Below the pieces are notes generated by a model that ran no database searches, was not told where the DNA came from, and was given only the letters and a program-made list of their open reading frames with translations. A stretch of 64,000 nt of DNA, from assembly GCA_016786885.1 (NCBI GenBank), contig JAEUVO010000039.1, positions 79,581 to 143,580 on the forward strand, given 5' to 3'. Positions 36,701 through 44,697 of this stretch are shown here, piece by piece. Numbering within the stretch: position 1 is the first letter of the stretch; the number at the start of each line of letters is the position of its first letter. A program made the position numbers and the translations under genes. Source of the stretch: Chitinophagaceae bacterium (lineage in GTDB: Bacteria > Bacteroidota > Bacteroidia > Chitinophagales > Chitinophagaceae).

Positions 36701-37225
36701 ATACAGCAACCCTTTTTTATACAACTCACTCAGCAACCACCACAGCGTTTCAATATACTCGTTCTTGAAGGTGATGTAAGGGTCATTCAGATCTACCCAA
36801 TAACCCATCTTCTTAGTGATCTCATCCCACTTGTCTTTGTAACGTAACACCGCTTCACGGCATTTCTTGTTATACTCTTCTACAGATATTTTTTTTCCAA
36901 TATCTTCTTTAGTAATGCCCAGTTCTTTCTCTACTCCTAATTCAATAGGCAAACCATGTGTATCCCAGCCACCTTTTCTTTTCACCTGAAAGCCTTTCAT
37001 GGTTTTATAGCGGCAAACGAGGTCTTTCAGCGTTCTTGAAATGACATGGTGAATACCGGGCATACCATTGGCGCTGGGCGGGCCCTCATAAAACACGAAA
37101 GGAATTGCCCCTTCACGAAGGGAAACACTTTTTTCAAAGGCCTGGCTTTTAGTCCATTTAGCCAATACCTCCTGCTCGAAAGCCGGTAGATTTAATCCCG
37201 TAAATTCTCTGTATGTAACACTCAT
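33800..37225 (-). CDS. ileS: Isoleucyl-tRNA synthetase
   Basis: Class I synthetase of about 1141 residues charging tRNA-Ile, with an editing domain that clears Val-tRNA-Ile. The HIGH-type motif is PSANGMPGIHHVISRTLKD, the editing-site segment is LAWTTTPWTLPSNLGL, and KMSKRLGNVVDP is the KMSKS-type loop. A C-terminal anticodon-binding and Bacteroidota-type tail follows. Two in-frame insertions with repeat-like DNA are described separately (36471-36540 and 35466-35506). A -7 box is at 37245-37252, and a 7-bp hairpin (37226-37243) covers the first Met codon at 37231, so the second Met at 37225 is preferred. Coupled to the DksA-like gene. Confidence 0.95.
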   Translation of the reverse strand: MSVTYREFTGLNLPAFEQEVLAKWTKSQAFEKSVSLREGAIPFVFYEGPPSANGMPGIHHVISRTLKDLVCRYKTMKGFQVKRKGGWDTHGLPIELGVEKELGITKEDIGKKISVEEYNKKCREAVLRYKDKWDEITKKMGYWVDLNDPYITFKNEYIETLWWLLSELYKKGLLYESVSIQPYSPAAGTGLSSHELNQPGTYKDVKDTSAVAMFKAVRDPKSEFLFKAVEVGGQMFDPLDPNPFDPKPRTSEIFFLAWTTTPWTLPSNLGLTVGPNIDYVLVETFNPYLHVPINVVLAKQLLNKYFDLTDIDINSIKTGFALDSHIDTKKISKLKILAEFKGSDIEGCEYEQLLPYEANSPKVIEELTPGAKPFRVLVDSFVTTEDGTGIVHTAPAFGADDYKVGKKYNIGILTMVDRQGKFVDGLGEFSNRYVKNYKDEKDYVDVNVDISVKLKKENRAFKVEKYEHSYPHCWRTDKPVLYYPLDAWFIKTTAIKDRMVELNKTINWKPKSTGEGRFGNWLENMVDWNLSRSRYWGTPLPIWKTEDGSEEKCIGSIEELINEAKKAVDTGVAKSLPFRGDLEGLDLHKPYVDDIILVSPTGKPMKRVPDLIDVWFDSGAMPYAQWHFPFENKETFKQSFPADFIAEGVDQTRGWFYTLHAIACLVFDSVAYKTVVSNGLVLDKNGNKMSKRLGNVVDPFKTIETFGADATRWYLITNASPWDNLKFDIEGIKEVQRKFFGTLYNTYQFFALYSNVDGFAFKETYVPLNERPEIDRWILSSLNTVVKKVNEYMDDYEPTQAGRIIEDFVDEHLSNWYVRLCRRRFWKGEYEQDKICAYQTLYECLETLTRLIAPISPFFSDCLFQNLNAVTGRFNAESVHHVDFPVVNEEAIDELLEERMQLAQDASSLVLSLRKKVNIKVRQPLQKVLIPALNPSMKEQLQKVEDLVKAEVNVKEIEYLSPDNTFISKKIKPNFVALGKKLGSKMKAVSAALAQFTQEDIALLEKEGQYNLSVDGEPVILQIAEVEISSEDIPGWTVANKGSLTVALDVTVTPELEAEGNAREFVNRVQKIRKDNGFDLTDRVEIKVLAPGGLKDSLAQFKTYICAEILADKLEFVPEIQDGVELDINDVLLNVIVSKKG
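35466..35506. repeat. Palindromic repeat embedded in ileS
   Basis: Core palindrome TCTCCCC-tgaa-GGGGAGA at 35484-35501, bordered by AAGTCT (35466-35471) and AGACTT (35499-35504) and containing a second C-rich arm (ACCCCTCT). Read in the ileS frame it encodes about residues 575-589 (SLPFRGDLEGLD) in a stretch next to the conserved DLHKPYVDDI. It looks like a small mobile palindrome of the kind that recurs in Bacteroidota genomes, fixed in-frame. Confidence 0.6.
36471..36540. repeat. Low-complexity in-frame insertion in ileS
   Basis: On the coding strand this has three TCGACCC units (TTCGACCCA, CTCGACCCC, TTCGACCCC) and bordering GAGGTCGGAGGTCAG and CGGACTTCGGA tracts. It encodes about residues 231-254 (FDPLDPNPFDPKPRTSE), rich in Asp and Pro, just before the conserved AWTTTPW editing-site strand. 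Composition is unlike the rest of the gene. Confidence 0.5.
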
Positions 37226-37244
37226 AGCCATTCTAAAATGGCTG

Positions 37245-37252
37245 CAAAGTTA
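37245..37252 (-). promoter_or_regulatory. -7 promoter box of ileS
   Basis: Minus strand reads TAACTTTG, about 20 bases before the ATG at 37225 and 14 before that at 37231. Confidence 0.6.
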
Positions 37253-37354
37253 AGAAAATTAAGGCCGGTTTCAGACAGTCTTTACATGAAAAACTCCGGC
37301 TTTAAACAGGCCTCAACAGGGAAATTTTTCAGTTTTTATTTGTGCCCGGGGCGG

Positions 37355-37936
37355 CTATTTGCCACTCACAAAATAGAACAAGAGAATGGCAGCCACAGGT
37401 AAAAGAAAACCAGCCAGCATTATCCAAAGTCCCCTTCTTTTAAACCCATATTTCCCTTTCAGAATAAACAGGCCGGTAATACTTATTACAATGAGCATGA
37501 CCGCAAATATGTCTGAAACCCACTTCCACCCTTTGAGGCTGTTGCGATGAAGTACATTGGATTCGTAAAAAAGATGCCTTTTTACCAGTCTTTCATATTC
37601 ACCAATTCCTGTATCAAGGTTAATATGCAGCGTGGCATTGTCATAATAGACTTTTACCTGGTTGTTGGTTGGAAAATCGTAAACCTTATAATTGTCTTCC
37701 TTTACCAGTTTGCTTAAACCTGCCAGCAGTTCATTATTAACCTCGCTCCGGTCATATTTTTTTGGCAACTGTACTGTTTCCTTGTGAATAATAAAATCCG
37801 GGTTCCAGTCATTGACATGATTTAGCGCAAGCCCGGAAATACAATAAATAATTATCAATGATGAGAAGAAGTATCCCAGGTCCCTGTGCCAGGCCACATT
37901 CCAGCGGCGAAGTTTGGTGCTGAATGCTGAGGGCAT
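37355..37936 (-). CDS. PepSY-associated membrane protein
   Basis: 193-residue inner-membrane protein of the PepSY-associated TM family. It has an N-terminal helix (about 20-40), a periplasmic domain of about 95 residues, and two C-terminal helices with WKWVSDIFAVMLIVISITGL between, a typical block in PepSY-TM proteins of iron and haem loci (FoxB/PiuB-type reductases). The conserved His in RWNVAWHRDLGYFFSS and VLHRNSLKGWKW could coordinate haem b. Its stop/start junction with the CbiX gene overlaps by one base (TAATG), so it belongs with it. A role in reducing or handling imported iron is inferred. Confidence 0.78.
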   Translation of the reverse strand: MPSAFSTKLRRWNVAWHRDLGYFFSSLIIIYCISGLALNHVNDWNPDFIIHKETVQLPKKYDRSEVNNELLAGLSKLVKEDNYKVYDFPTNNQVKVYYDNATLHINLDTGIGEYERLVKRHLFYESNVLHRNSLKGWKWVSDIFAVMLIVISITGLFILKGKYGFKRRGLWIMLAGFLLPVAAILLFYFVSGK

Positions 37937-38892
37937 TATTTTTTCTTTGCAATTGAACCAAGAATGCGCTGAGTAAACTCCCCGGAGGTTTGAATGACCC
38001 AGTCTTCCACATTTTTATCAGGAAGGATGGCATCTGGTTTATACAATACCCTTTCTTTGGATTTTGTCACTTTATTGATTCCGCCACCGATAATGCTGAT
38101 TTGAAACATTTCATCAAACGCAACCAATACCGGGATAACAACTGAAGTTTTCTTGCTTTGCAATACCTGATTAATAGCCACTGTTGTTGAATCGGGATTA
38201 TAATGGGCAACATGGCCGCACCATCCGAAGCTGAAATCTGTAACTCTTGCATTCTGTTTTACATACCCTGCCACATCCTGCATCAGCTTACTCCATTCGG
38301 CATTATATGTTTTATCACCATAGGCAATTAAAGTCAACCCTTCATTTACTGCATCTTTAGACAATTCATTAAACCGCTTCAATATGTTCTTCTTTAACAG
38401 ATCAGTAAAATCAAGTAATGGCGCAATATGAACTTTGGCAACAGGTGTATATCGTTCCATTTTTTCAATCTTGAATAATTCAATTGATTTGGGATCTTCT
38501 TTCTGTCCGATAAGTGAAGGAATGTCATCAAACGAATGTGAGCTTACGGTTAAAAAAATCGGGATAATAATCACATCGGAAAAATTCTCCTTATCAAATT
38601 CCTTCAACCTTGTGGCAATGGAAGGTTCGTTATACTCCATAAAGGCAGTCTTTACACCTGTCACCTTCCCATCTTTAAGGATGGAATCCCTTACATTCTT
38701 TTCCAGATCAAGCAAAGCATTTCTCCATGCTGCAGACCTTGAACCATGATTTACCAGTAACACCCCTATTTTGGTTTCAGCATTGTTACTTGTTTTTCCC
38801 TTGTCATCTTTTGTATTGCAGGAAGTTGTAATAAACCCAGAGAGCCCTGCTGTTATTAAAGTAACGATAAAATATTTTTTTACCAATGTCAT
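37936..38892 (-). CDS. CbiX/SirB-type chelatase lipoprotein
   Basis: 318-residue predicted lipoprotein with a signal peptide ending at TTSC (about residue 24). The mature part has the class II chelatase fold: N-terminal half with IGVLLVNHGSRSAAWRNAL (catalytic His) and C-terminal half with FSFGWCGHVAHYN and VVIPVLVAFDEMFQ. These enzymes insert or remove metals from tetrapyrroles (CbiX, CbiK, SirB, ferrochelatase). Cytoplasmic members lack a signal peptide; this one is exported, as in the periplasmic CbiK-P subfamily. Lying directly downstream of a haem receptor and HmuY, it may bind or remove iron from haem; that is inference. Separated from hmuY by a hairpin at 39000-39032. Confidence 0.82.
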   Translation of the reverse strand: MTLVKKYFIVTLITAGLSGFITTSCNTKDDKGKTSNNAETKIGVLLVNHGSRSAAWRNALLDLEKNVRDSILKDGKVTGVKTAFMEYNEPSIATRLKEFDKENFSDVIIIPIFLTVSSHSFDDIPSLIGQKEDPKSIELFKIEKMERYTPVAKVHIAPLLDFTDLLKKNILKRFNELSKDAVNEGLTLIAYGDKTYNAEWSKLMQDVAGYVKQNARVTDFSFGWCGHVAHYNPDSTTVAINQVLQSKKTSVVIPVLVAFDEMFQISIIGGGINKVTKSKERVLYKPDAILPDKNVEDWVIQTSGEFTQRILGSIAKKK

Positions 38893-38999
38893 AATTATTT
38901 TCTTTTACGGGTTTTTGTTTTTATAATCAGTTGACAAAAGAACAACTATGACGTAATAACAGCTTTCAGATTTGGTAAAACAGTTTACGCAAAACGAAA

Positions 39000-39032
39000 A
39001 AAGCCATGCCCGCAGTATTGCAGGATGGCTTT
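39000..39032 (-). terminator. Hairpin terminator after hmuY
   Basis: AAAGCCAT (39000-39007) pairs with ATGGCTTT (39025-39032), with a smaller inner stem. On the minus strand it is followed by TTTTTTCGTTTT. It may only partly stop transcription into the chelatase gene. Confidence 0.65.
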
Positions 39033-39050
39033 GAGATATGAAGAATATTA

Positions 39051-40454
39051 TTAATCCTTTCTCAACCAAATTGCTTCAAAAGCAGGATAGCCTCTTTCAC
39101 CATTTTGTGTAAGCGCTGTAAATCGAAGCTTGTAATAATTATTGTCTCCATCTTTAATAATGTAGTATCGATCTGTCCTTACAGCCGGTGATACTCCGGG
39201 ACCACCACCACTGCGCCAGTCAGAGGCAATAGCATTCTGAGTGGTCAAAAATGTTTGTGCTGTTATGTCCGCTTCGCCGAAATCAACAAAGGCTTTTGTG
39301 GCCACCAATACTTTGGCTACTGAGACATTCCTGTTCAGCAAAATAATATCCTGGAACAGATAAGGAACTTCGCCTGTACCAAAATTGGTAACATTGGCAA
39401 AATAAGTCCAGGCAATATCCCATTTCTTTTTTTGTGGTTCCACTGTTACAGCGCCGGTTTCAAAAGAAATATTTTTAAAGAATACTGCATCATCTTTTGC
39501 AATATCAATGCTGGTAAATGTGGTAGCTGCTATATCTGCATGCTGCAGCGTATAACCGCCAGAGGTATTACGGATGATACGGATTTTTTTCCAGCCTCTT
39601 GCAGGTGCAGGGCTTCCTACTCCGTTCCCCCTGTTTACTATATAAACCTTATTATCCGTTGCAGAAGCAGATACAGATGCAATAGCAGTCCTTGTTAAAT
39701 CACCACTTGGATAATCAACGTATGCCAGTGAAGCTGTTGTTGGGGCTGTTTGACTAAAGGTTACTTCATTGGAAAAGCCAACCGTATCAGCTGCGGTCAC
39801 TGTATTTAAATCGTTTTTATTGATTTGCTTGGCCATCATGTTTAATGAAGAATTCAGGATAACCCTGAAATCATCGCTGCCAGTGTAGAAACCCAAATCC
39901 CAATTGGTACGAAATACAGATGTTTGCCTGTTGGCGCTTAAATCAATGAACACCTTGTTGCCATAAGTGGCGCCGCCACCGTTTACCGTCATTGAAGCCG
40001 TGGTAGCTACCAGCTCGCCGAAGCTGAGTGTAAACCGTTTGGTAGTACCAATCAATACCGGGCTGCCAGAACTGTAAATGTCAAATATGATTTTCTCATC
40101 TCCGTCATATAAGATACCCGGAGCTTTGCTGATGGTGAAGGAAGCCTCATTATTGCCGGAAGGAACGGTGAGGCTTATTTTGCCCGACACGGCAGCAGGG
40201 CTTGTTGTATAATCAGTGCCATATACTACACCCTGTTCTGTAAGATTCACTATGATGGGTACATCAGCGCTAACACCACTGGCAAGTTTTACTTTTACTG
40301 TAACGGATGTTTCGGCAGCAGTGATTCCCTGCGTAGCTGTTTCAAATACCACGTAGTTATCCGGCAGGCCAGCATCTTTTTTTCGGCAGGCAGCTAATAA
40401 TACTACAGCTGTTACAACAATTCCAATTTTTCTTAATGATAGTGTGTGAAGCAT
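39051..40454 (-). CDS. HmuY-like haem-binding lipoprotein
   Basis: 467-residue predicted lipoprotein with lipobox LLAAC (Cys 22). An N-terminal Calx-beta-like domain (about 30-150) precedes a C-terminal HmuY domain (about 155-460; FIDLSANRQTSVFRTNWDLGF and the following segments). HmuY proteins capture haem from host haemoproteins for the receptor HmuR. The haem-ligand His or Met residues cannot be placed by eye. It is 27 bases from the TonB receptor gene upstream, as in the Porphyromonas hmuYR operon, but in the reverse gene order. Confidence 0.85.
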   Translation of the reverse strand: MLHTLSLRKIGIVVTAVVLLAACRKKDAGLPDNYVVFETATQGITAAETSVTVKVKLASGVSADVPIIVNLTEQGVVYGTDYTTSPAAVSGKISLTVPSGNNEASFTISKAPGILYDGDEKIIFDIYSSGSPVLIGTTKRFTLSFGELVATTASMTVNGGGATYGNKVFIDLSANRQTSVFRTNWDLGFYTGSDDFRVILNSSLNMMAKQINKNDLNTVTAADTVGFSNEVTFSQTAPTTASLAYVDYPSGDLTRTAIASVSASATDNKVYIVNRGNGVGSPAPARGWKKIRIIRNTSGGYTLQHADIAATTFTSIDIAKDDAVFFKNISFETGAVTVEPQKKKWDIAWTYFANVTNFGTGEVPYLFQDIILLNRNVSVAKVLVATKAFVDFGEADITAQTFLTTQNAIASDWRSGGGPGVSPAVRTDRYYIIKDGDNNYYKLRFTALTQNGERGYPAFEAIWLRKD

Positions 40455-40480
40455 TTTTTTATTATTTATTATGATTGATA

Positions 40481-42547
40481 TTATTTACTCCAGTTAAAAT
40501 TTACACCTGCAAAAAAGGAACGGCCATTGGCGATGTTCCGGGTGCCGTTAGAAGTATGCACACCGCCACTTGTTAGCGTATTGTTCAACCTGGTTACATC
40601 AAACAGGTTGCGGATACCGGCATTAAACGATAAATATTTAAAAGCTTTTTTATTGAACGTAAGGTCAGCCATATGAAAGTCTTTTTGCTCGCCCAGTACC
40701 ACCTGCTGGCTGCTGTTGGTGGTATAATAGGGCCGCTTACCGGTAAATTTGTAAAACAGGCTTACATCTAAGCTGATTTTAGAAAAGGTATAGCCTACAG
40801 ATGAATTGACTTCAGCTGACCATTGCAATTGAGGCAACTCATCATCAGTTTCTGAATAATCGTTATAGAATCCTGTGTAAGATGCACCGACACTTATGTT
40901 CCATGTTTTATACCTGGCAACAGTACTCAGGTTTGCCCCGGCTGTACGGCTGTCAGAAACATTGGTTAACTGAAACACATTCTGATTAGTAGGTGAAACA
41001 GCATAATCAATCAGGTTTTTTACACTATTGTAAAAACCGCCCAGCACCGTAGTGTACACTACTTCTTTGCTGGTAATTTTCTTCCAGTTTAATGAACCGG
41101 TAAAGCTGTGAGAGGTTTCTGCCTTTAAATCAGGATTACCAATGATCTGGTGGTTGGCATCAAAGAAATTAAAATACAATTCCCGTAATGATGGTGAGCG
41201 GAAACCTCTTGCATACGCCAACCGCAGGTCAAGGTTTTTGGTTAATGCAAACTTTGTATTCAATGATGGAATTACAGGCGGCGCATCGTATACAGAGTTT
41301 TTAATTACACGAAGGCCCGGCCGGATATTTATTTTTTCAGATGGTGTAATTTCTGAAGTAAGGAAAAATGCATAATCATCTACTGTATTGCTCCCTGCTT
41401 TCAATCTTTCACCTTCACCTCTGTCTAAATTTATATCAATGCCGGGCTGCAGTGAAAATATTTTTGACAGTTTATAATTTACTATCCCCCTCAGTGTAAA
41501 GCCGGTAAAATCAATAATTGACTGGCGACCGGTGCCTATATCCAGGCTTACTTTTCCGGTTTGCTTGCTAACAGTAGTTGAGAATACCTGGCGGCTGTAA
41601 TCAGTATAAGAAGTTTGTAATTGAAAGTTCAAATTACTATTAACAAAGTAAGACCCTTGCAGCTGATGCATTAACCTGCTCGTGAGATACTCCTGGTCGT
41701 ATGCAAAATATTCACCTGAAATTTGATCGGGAAATTGTTGAAAATTTCCTGGATTGGTAATGATTTCATCTAAACCATCCAGGCGATAACGGATGCTGAA
41801 TTTATCTTTACTATAGCCTATAAAACCATTGGCTAATAGTTGGTCTTTCTTGTGCCATACCAGTTCTCTTCCTGTTGCTGTATCCTTCCACCCACCAAAA
41901 TAGTTGTGGCCAAAAGATCCTCCAAACTCCCAGTTTTTATGTTTTGCAGTAACGCCAACATACTGGTTGTGGATGCCCCGGTCAAATAAACCAAATTCAC
42001 TTCCTATTGTTTCTTCATGCAAACGGGCTGTTACAGAATATTTTGCTGCTTTGCTTTTTTTGGTAATTATATTAATAACACCGGCCAACGCATCGGCTCC
42101 ATATACCACACTCATCGGGCCTTCAACAATTTCAATCCGCTCAATGGAATTAATATCAACCTGGTTGATATTAATTTCGTTTGATGTTCCTTGCCTTCCT
42201 GTCATAGGCAGGCCATCCACTAATATTTTTACATTCTGCCCTTTTAAGCCCATCATGGTAATATCCGAACCCCCTGTGGCCAAATCCTGGGAGAAACGAA
42301 TATTTAATTCATTGTTCAGCACTGTTTGCAGGTTTACTGCACCCTGTTTTTGTATTCTTTCTGCCGTTATAGTACGAACCTGGTAAACGGAGTTCTTAGC
42401 AGATTGCGGTTTGTATTGCCCGGTTACCACCACTACATCAAGTTCTTTTGGCTTTGTTGTATCCTCGGCTGGAGCTATTCTTACAGATTGTGACTGTACA
42501 GCAGAAACAATCAATATCGTCATAAATAAGAGGTGAATTTTTCTCAT
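40481..42547 (-). CDS. TonB-dependent haem receptor, HmuR-like
   Basis: 688-residue outer-membrane receptor. Signal peptide 1-19, plug at about 35-150 (VVVTGQYKPQSAKNS, EIVEGPMSVVYGADALAGVI), then a 22-strand barrel. The haem-receptor signature is visible at about residues 445-472: GFRSPSLRELYFNFF, a His in DANHQ, then IGNPDL, which parallels the FRAP...NPDL block of haem receptors. It would take up haem with energy from TonB. It lacks the CarboxypepD_reg-like N-terminal extension of SusC-type receptors. Upstream palindromes at 42604-42641 may be regulatory. No Fur box is evident. Confidence 0.88.
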   Translation of the reverse strand: MRKIHLLFMTILIVSAVQSQSVRIAPAEDTTKPKELDVVVVTGQYKPQSAKNSVYQVRTITAERIQKQGAVNLQTVLNNELNIRFSQDLATGGSDITMMGLKGQNVKILVDGLPMTGRQGTSNEININQVDINSIERIEIVEGPMSVVYGADALAGVINIITKKSKAAKYSVTARLHEETIGSEFGLFDRGIHNQYVGVTAKHKNWEFGGSFGHNYFGGWKDTATGRELVWHKKDQLLANGFIGYSKDKFSIRYRLDGLDEIITNPGNFQQFPDQISGEYFAYDQEYLTSRLMHQLQGSYFVNSNLNFQLQTSYTDYSRQVFSTTVSKQTGKVSLDIGTGRQSIIDFTGFTLRGIVNYKLSKIFSLQPGIDINLDRGEGERLKAGSNTVDDYAFFLTSEITPSEKINIRPGLRVIKNSVYDAPPVIPSLNTKFALTKNLDLRLAYARGFRSPSLRELYFNFFDANHQIIGNPDLKAETSHSFTGSLNWKKITSKEVVYTTVLGGFYNSVKNLIDYAVSPTNQNVFQLTNVSDSRTAGANLSTVARYKTWNISVGASYTGFYNDYSETDDELPQLQWSAEVNSSVGYTFSKISLDVSLFYKFTGKRPYYTTNSSQQVVLGEQKDFHMADLTFNKKAFKYLSFNAGIRNLFDVTRLNNTLTSGGVHTSNGTRNIANGRSFFAGVNFNWSK

Positions 42548-42603
42548 AATTTTTCAATTGATGCCGCAAAGTTTCTTCAGCAATTGTTGAGATTTATCAC
42601 CTG

Positions 42604-42641
42604 TTTGTCAGGAAATATCAATATGATGATCTTTGACAAAG
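42604..42641. promoter_or_regulatory. Candidate operator of the haem receptor gene
   Basis: TTTGTCA (42604-42610) is repeated inverted as TGACAAA (42634-42640), and CTTTGACAAAG (42631-42641) is itself an 11-bp palindrome. It lies 57-94 bases upstream of the receptor ATG. A regulator is not known. Confidence 0.35.
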
Positions 42642-42706
42642 AGATGACAGCGACTGATTTTTAATCATTGAAACAACTGATGAAGATCATGTATGTACAA
42701 ATAAAA

Positions 42707-42745
42707 AGACATTGTATAATTTGGTAATTGATTTATACAATGTCT
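42707..42745 (-). terminator. 13-bp perfect inverted repeat, terminator-like
   Basis: AGACATTGTATAA (42707-42719) pairs with TTATACAATGTCT (42733-42745) across a 13-base loop. On the minus strand TTTTTATTTG follows, which fits a terminator, though no gene ends just upstream. Confidence 0.5.
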
Positions 42746-42985
42746 CTTCCGCAGAGATCAAACTTAAAGTTTGGCTCCAATGCTAATAAAAAGAATTCTT
42801 TTACTAATTAATAATTGTCCAATGCTAAATCTCAAAACCAGTGGTAATTCCGGCTACATCACATTAATCTTTTAAAATGCCTTGTTTCAGGCTGCAAGCT
42901 CAGCCAGATAGATTCAGCCAATTTTCACAATCAGAAACAATGCTTACGCAAAACGGAAATTGATAACCTGAATTTTCCAAAAAAA

Positions 42986-43010
42986 ATGGCTGTCTAAAAA
43001 AGACAGCCAT
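42986..43010 (-). terminator. Terminator of the DUF4920 gene
   Basis: ATGGCTGTCT (42986-42995) and AGACAGCCAT (43001-43010) with a five-base loop, followed on the minus strand by a long T run. Confidence 0.85.
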
Positions 43011-43032
43011 CATATTACTTTATAATAATAAA

Positions 43033-43509
43033 TTAATCAACAACCACAATTCCTTTTGCCATTACCTTAACCTCTTTCTTTGGCTCTTTTATGGCATCGA
43101 TCTCCTCTTTTGTTTTTTTGGCATCTTCAGCATAGTGCTTCAGTTCTGCGACAGAAGTAGTTTTTAAGTTTACTGCTCCATCAATTACGACTGTTTTTCC
43201 TTTTGCCGCCAGGGGAAGGAAAAATCCATAGTCTTTCATCTTTACCATTGCTGTTTCTCCGTTTTCCAGCTCAAGTTTCAGCCAGCAACCTTTTTTGGGG
43301 CAGACTTCAGTGATCTTTGCTTTTATTTTCACTTCTGGAAACTCAGATCCACCATTCAATTTTTTAACCACATCATTAATATCCACTGCACCTTCAGTTG
43401 AAACTTTCTCGCCATACCACTCGCCTGCTTTCGCATCACCAGCCGGGGGTTGCGCATTAACGATTATTCCAAGACCTGCGATTACAAGTGTAAAGAGCAA
43501 TTTTTTCAT
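43033..43509 (-). CDS. DUF4920 exported protein
   Basis: 158-residue exported protein with a signal peptide (1-19). The domain resembles DUF4920, an OB-fold-like domain found near cytochromes and copper proteins. CPKKGCWLKLELENG carries two Cys four residues apart that could bind a metal, and MVKMKDYGFFLP is typical of the family. A Lys/Glu-rich stretch follows (about 120-145). The role is unknown. Its promoter at 43546-43553 is good, and it is followed by its own terminator. The neighbouring cytochrome c peroxidase gene hints at a redox or copper link. Confidence 0.8.
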   Translation of the reverse strand: MKKLLFTLVIAGLGIIVNAQPPAGDAKAGEWYGEKVSTEGAVDINDVVKKLNGGSEFPEVKIKAKITEVCPKKGCWLKLELENGETAMVKMKDYGFFLPLAAKGKTVVIDGAVNLKTTSVAELKHYAEDAKKTKEEIDAIKEPKKEVKVMAKGIVVVD

Positions 43510-43545
43510 ACTTATCTTTTTTTTATTGATTTATAATTGGGATAG

Positions 43546-43553
43546 CAAAGATA
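43546..43553 (-). promoter_or_regulatory. -7 promoter box of the DUF4920 gene
   Basis: Minus strand reads TATCTTTG, 36 bases before the ATG at 43509. Confidence 0.6.
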
Positions 43554-43575
43554 GCTTTTCAGCCGAAAAAGTTGC

Positions 43576-44628
43576 TTATTCCGGTAAATCTGGTTTTTGA
43601 AACTCAAGCGGCGCCGCAGAAATAGCATGAAGAAAAGCCAGTAAGTCTTTTTTCTCTCTTTTTGTAAGTCCAAGAGGCTGAATCAGTTTATCCTTTCCGG
43701 CTGGCAGATCTGCCTTATTGAATTTCTCTATAATTGCATGCATATCTTTTTGCAGGCCATCATGCATCCAGGGGCCTGTTTTCATCACATCCCTTAACGA
43801 AGGTGTTTTAAATTTGCCTATATCCTCTTCCTTGTGTGTAACTTTATAATATCCATCATCATTGCCAGAAAATCCACTGTTATGAAACAGGTTGTCGGTG
43901 AATAAAGGCCCGCTATGGCAATTCATACATTTTGCCTTTGTCCTGAATAAATGCAAACCACGGAGTTCACTATTTGTTAGTGCTTTTTTATCGCCTTCTA
44001 AAAAAATATCAAACCGGCTTTTACGGCTGACAATTGTTTTTTCAAAAATGGCAATAGCTTCTGTCAGCCTGTCGGGATCAATCTGCTCATCCCCGAAAGC
44101 TTTTCTAAATAACTCTTTATAGCCATTCACTTTTCTCAGCTTTCGCATCACATCCGGCATTTCACTGTGCATTTCTTTTTCACTATTAATTGGTGCAAAT
44201 GCCTGATCCTGCAGATCTGAGGAACGGCCATCCCAAAACAACCGTTTATAAAACCAACTGTTCTGAATAGTGGGTGAGTTTCTCTTATTGATCGCTCCTT
44301 CGTGACCGATAGATTTCTCTTTTCCATCTGCCCAGTTTAGTTCCGGCTGATGGCAGGTAGCACAGGAGATTTTCCCTGAACCACTAAGCCTGGTATCAAA
44401 GAATAATATTTTTCCCAGCTCAATAATATGCTTCAGGGAATCTCTTTGTTTTTCAACCGGGCTTTCCGGCAATACACCCAACTCATTCCATTTTACTCCC
44501 CCATCTACAAAAGGAGCAGGCCAATAAGCAACAGGTCCTGAATAAATATCCCGCAGGTTTTTTTTGGAAAAAGACAGGGAGAAAACAACCAGGCCGGATA
44601 ATAGAAGAATAACAAGCAGTTTTTTCAT
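43576..44628 (-). CDS. Di-haem cytochrome c peroxidase (MauG/CcpA family)
   Basis: 350-residue exported di-haem protein with a signal peptide (1-22). It has the two c-haem motifs CATCH (about residue 90) and CMNCH (about 237). GEIKSCATCHQP is the form in relatives; here SGSGKISCATCHQPELNWAD is followed by GRSSDLQDQAFAPI and KTPSLRDVMKTGPWMHDG, a MauG/CcpA-family block. It would reduce hydrogen peroxide in the periplasm with electrons from a small cytochrome or cupredoxin; MauG-type oxidation of a partner protein is the alternative. Confidence 0.93.
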   Translation of the reverse strand: MKKLLVILLLSGLVVFSLSFSKKNLRDIYSGPVAYWPAPFVDGGVKWNELGVLPESPVEKQRDSLKHIIELGKILFFDTRLSGSGKISCATCHQPELNWADGKEKSIGHEGAINKRNSPTIQNSWFYKRLFWDGRSSDLQDQAFAPINSEKEMHSEMPDVMRKLRKVNGYKELFRKAFGDEQIDPDRLTEAIAIFEKTIVSRKSRFDIFLEGDKKALTNSELRGLHLFRTKAKCMNCHSGPLFTDNLFHNSGFSGNDDGYYKVTHKEEDIGKFKTPSLRDVMKTGPWMHDGLQKDMHAIIEKFNKADLPAGKDKLIQPLGLTKREKKDLLAFLHAISAAPLEFQKPDLPE

Positions 44629-44697
44629 TTGACTAACAATAACAGCAAATAAAGGGAATATAAATTTTCCATCTACTGATTTACCTCAGTTAAATAA

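Larger units (their letters stand above)
42548..43032. other. Gene-free stretch upstream of the haem receptor
   Basis: 485 bases with no convincing gene. From left to right: a possible weak -7 box (AAACTTTG on the minus strand, 42567-42574), a palindrome CTTTGACAAAG at 42631-42641 with TTTGTCA at 42604-42610, a hairpin at 42707-42745, and the terminator of the DUF4920 gene at 42986-43010. A short minus-strand reading ending at 42768 (SIGAKL stop) resembles the end of a barrel protein but has an upstream stop and no start. Confidence 0.6.

Noticed and set aside
42768..42870. Minus-strand reading ending in ...RILFISIGAKL-stop, like the end of an outer-membrane barrel
   Set aside because: An in-frame stop lies about 28 codons upstream and there is no start codon; too short to call a remnant.
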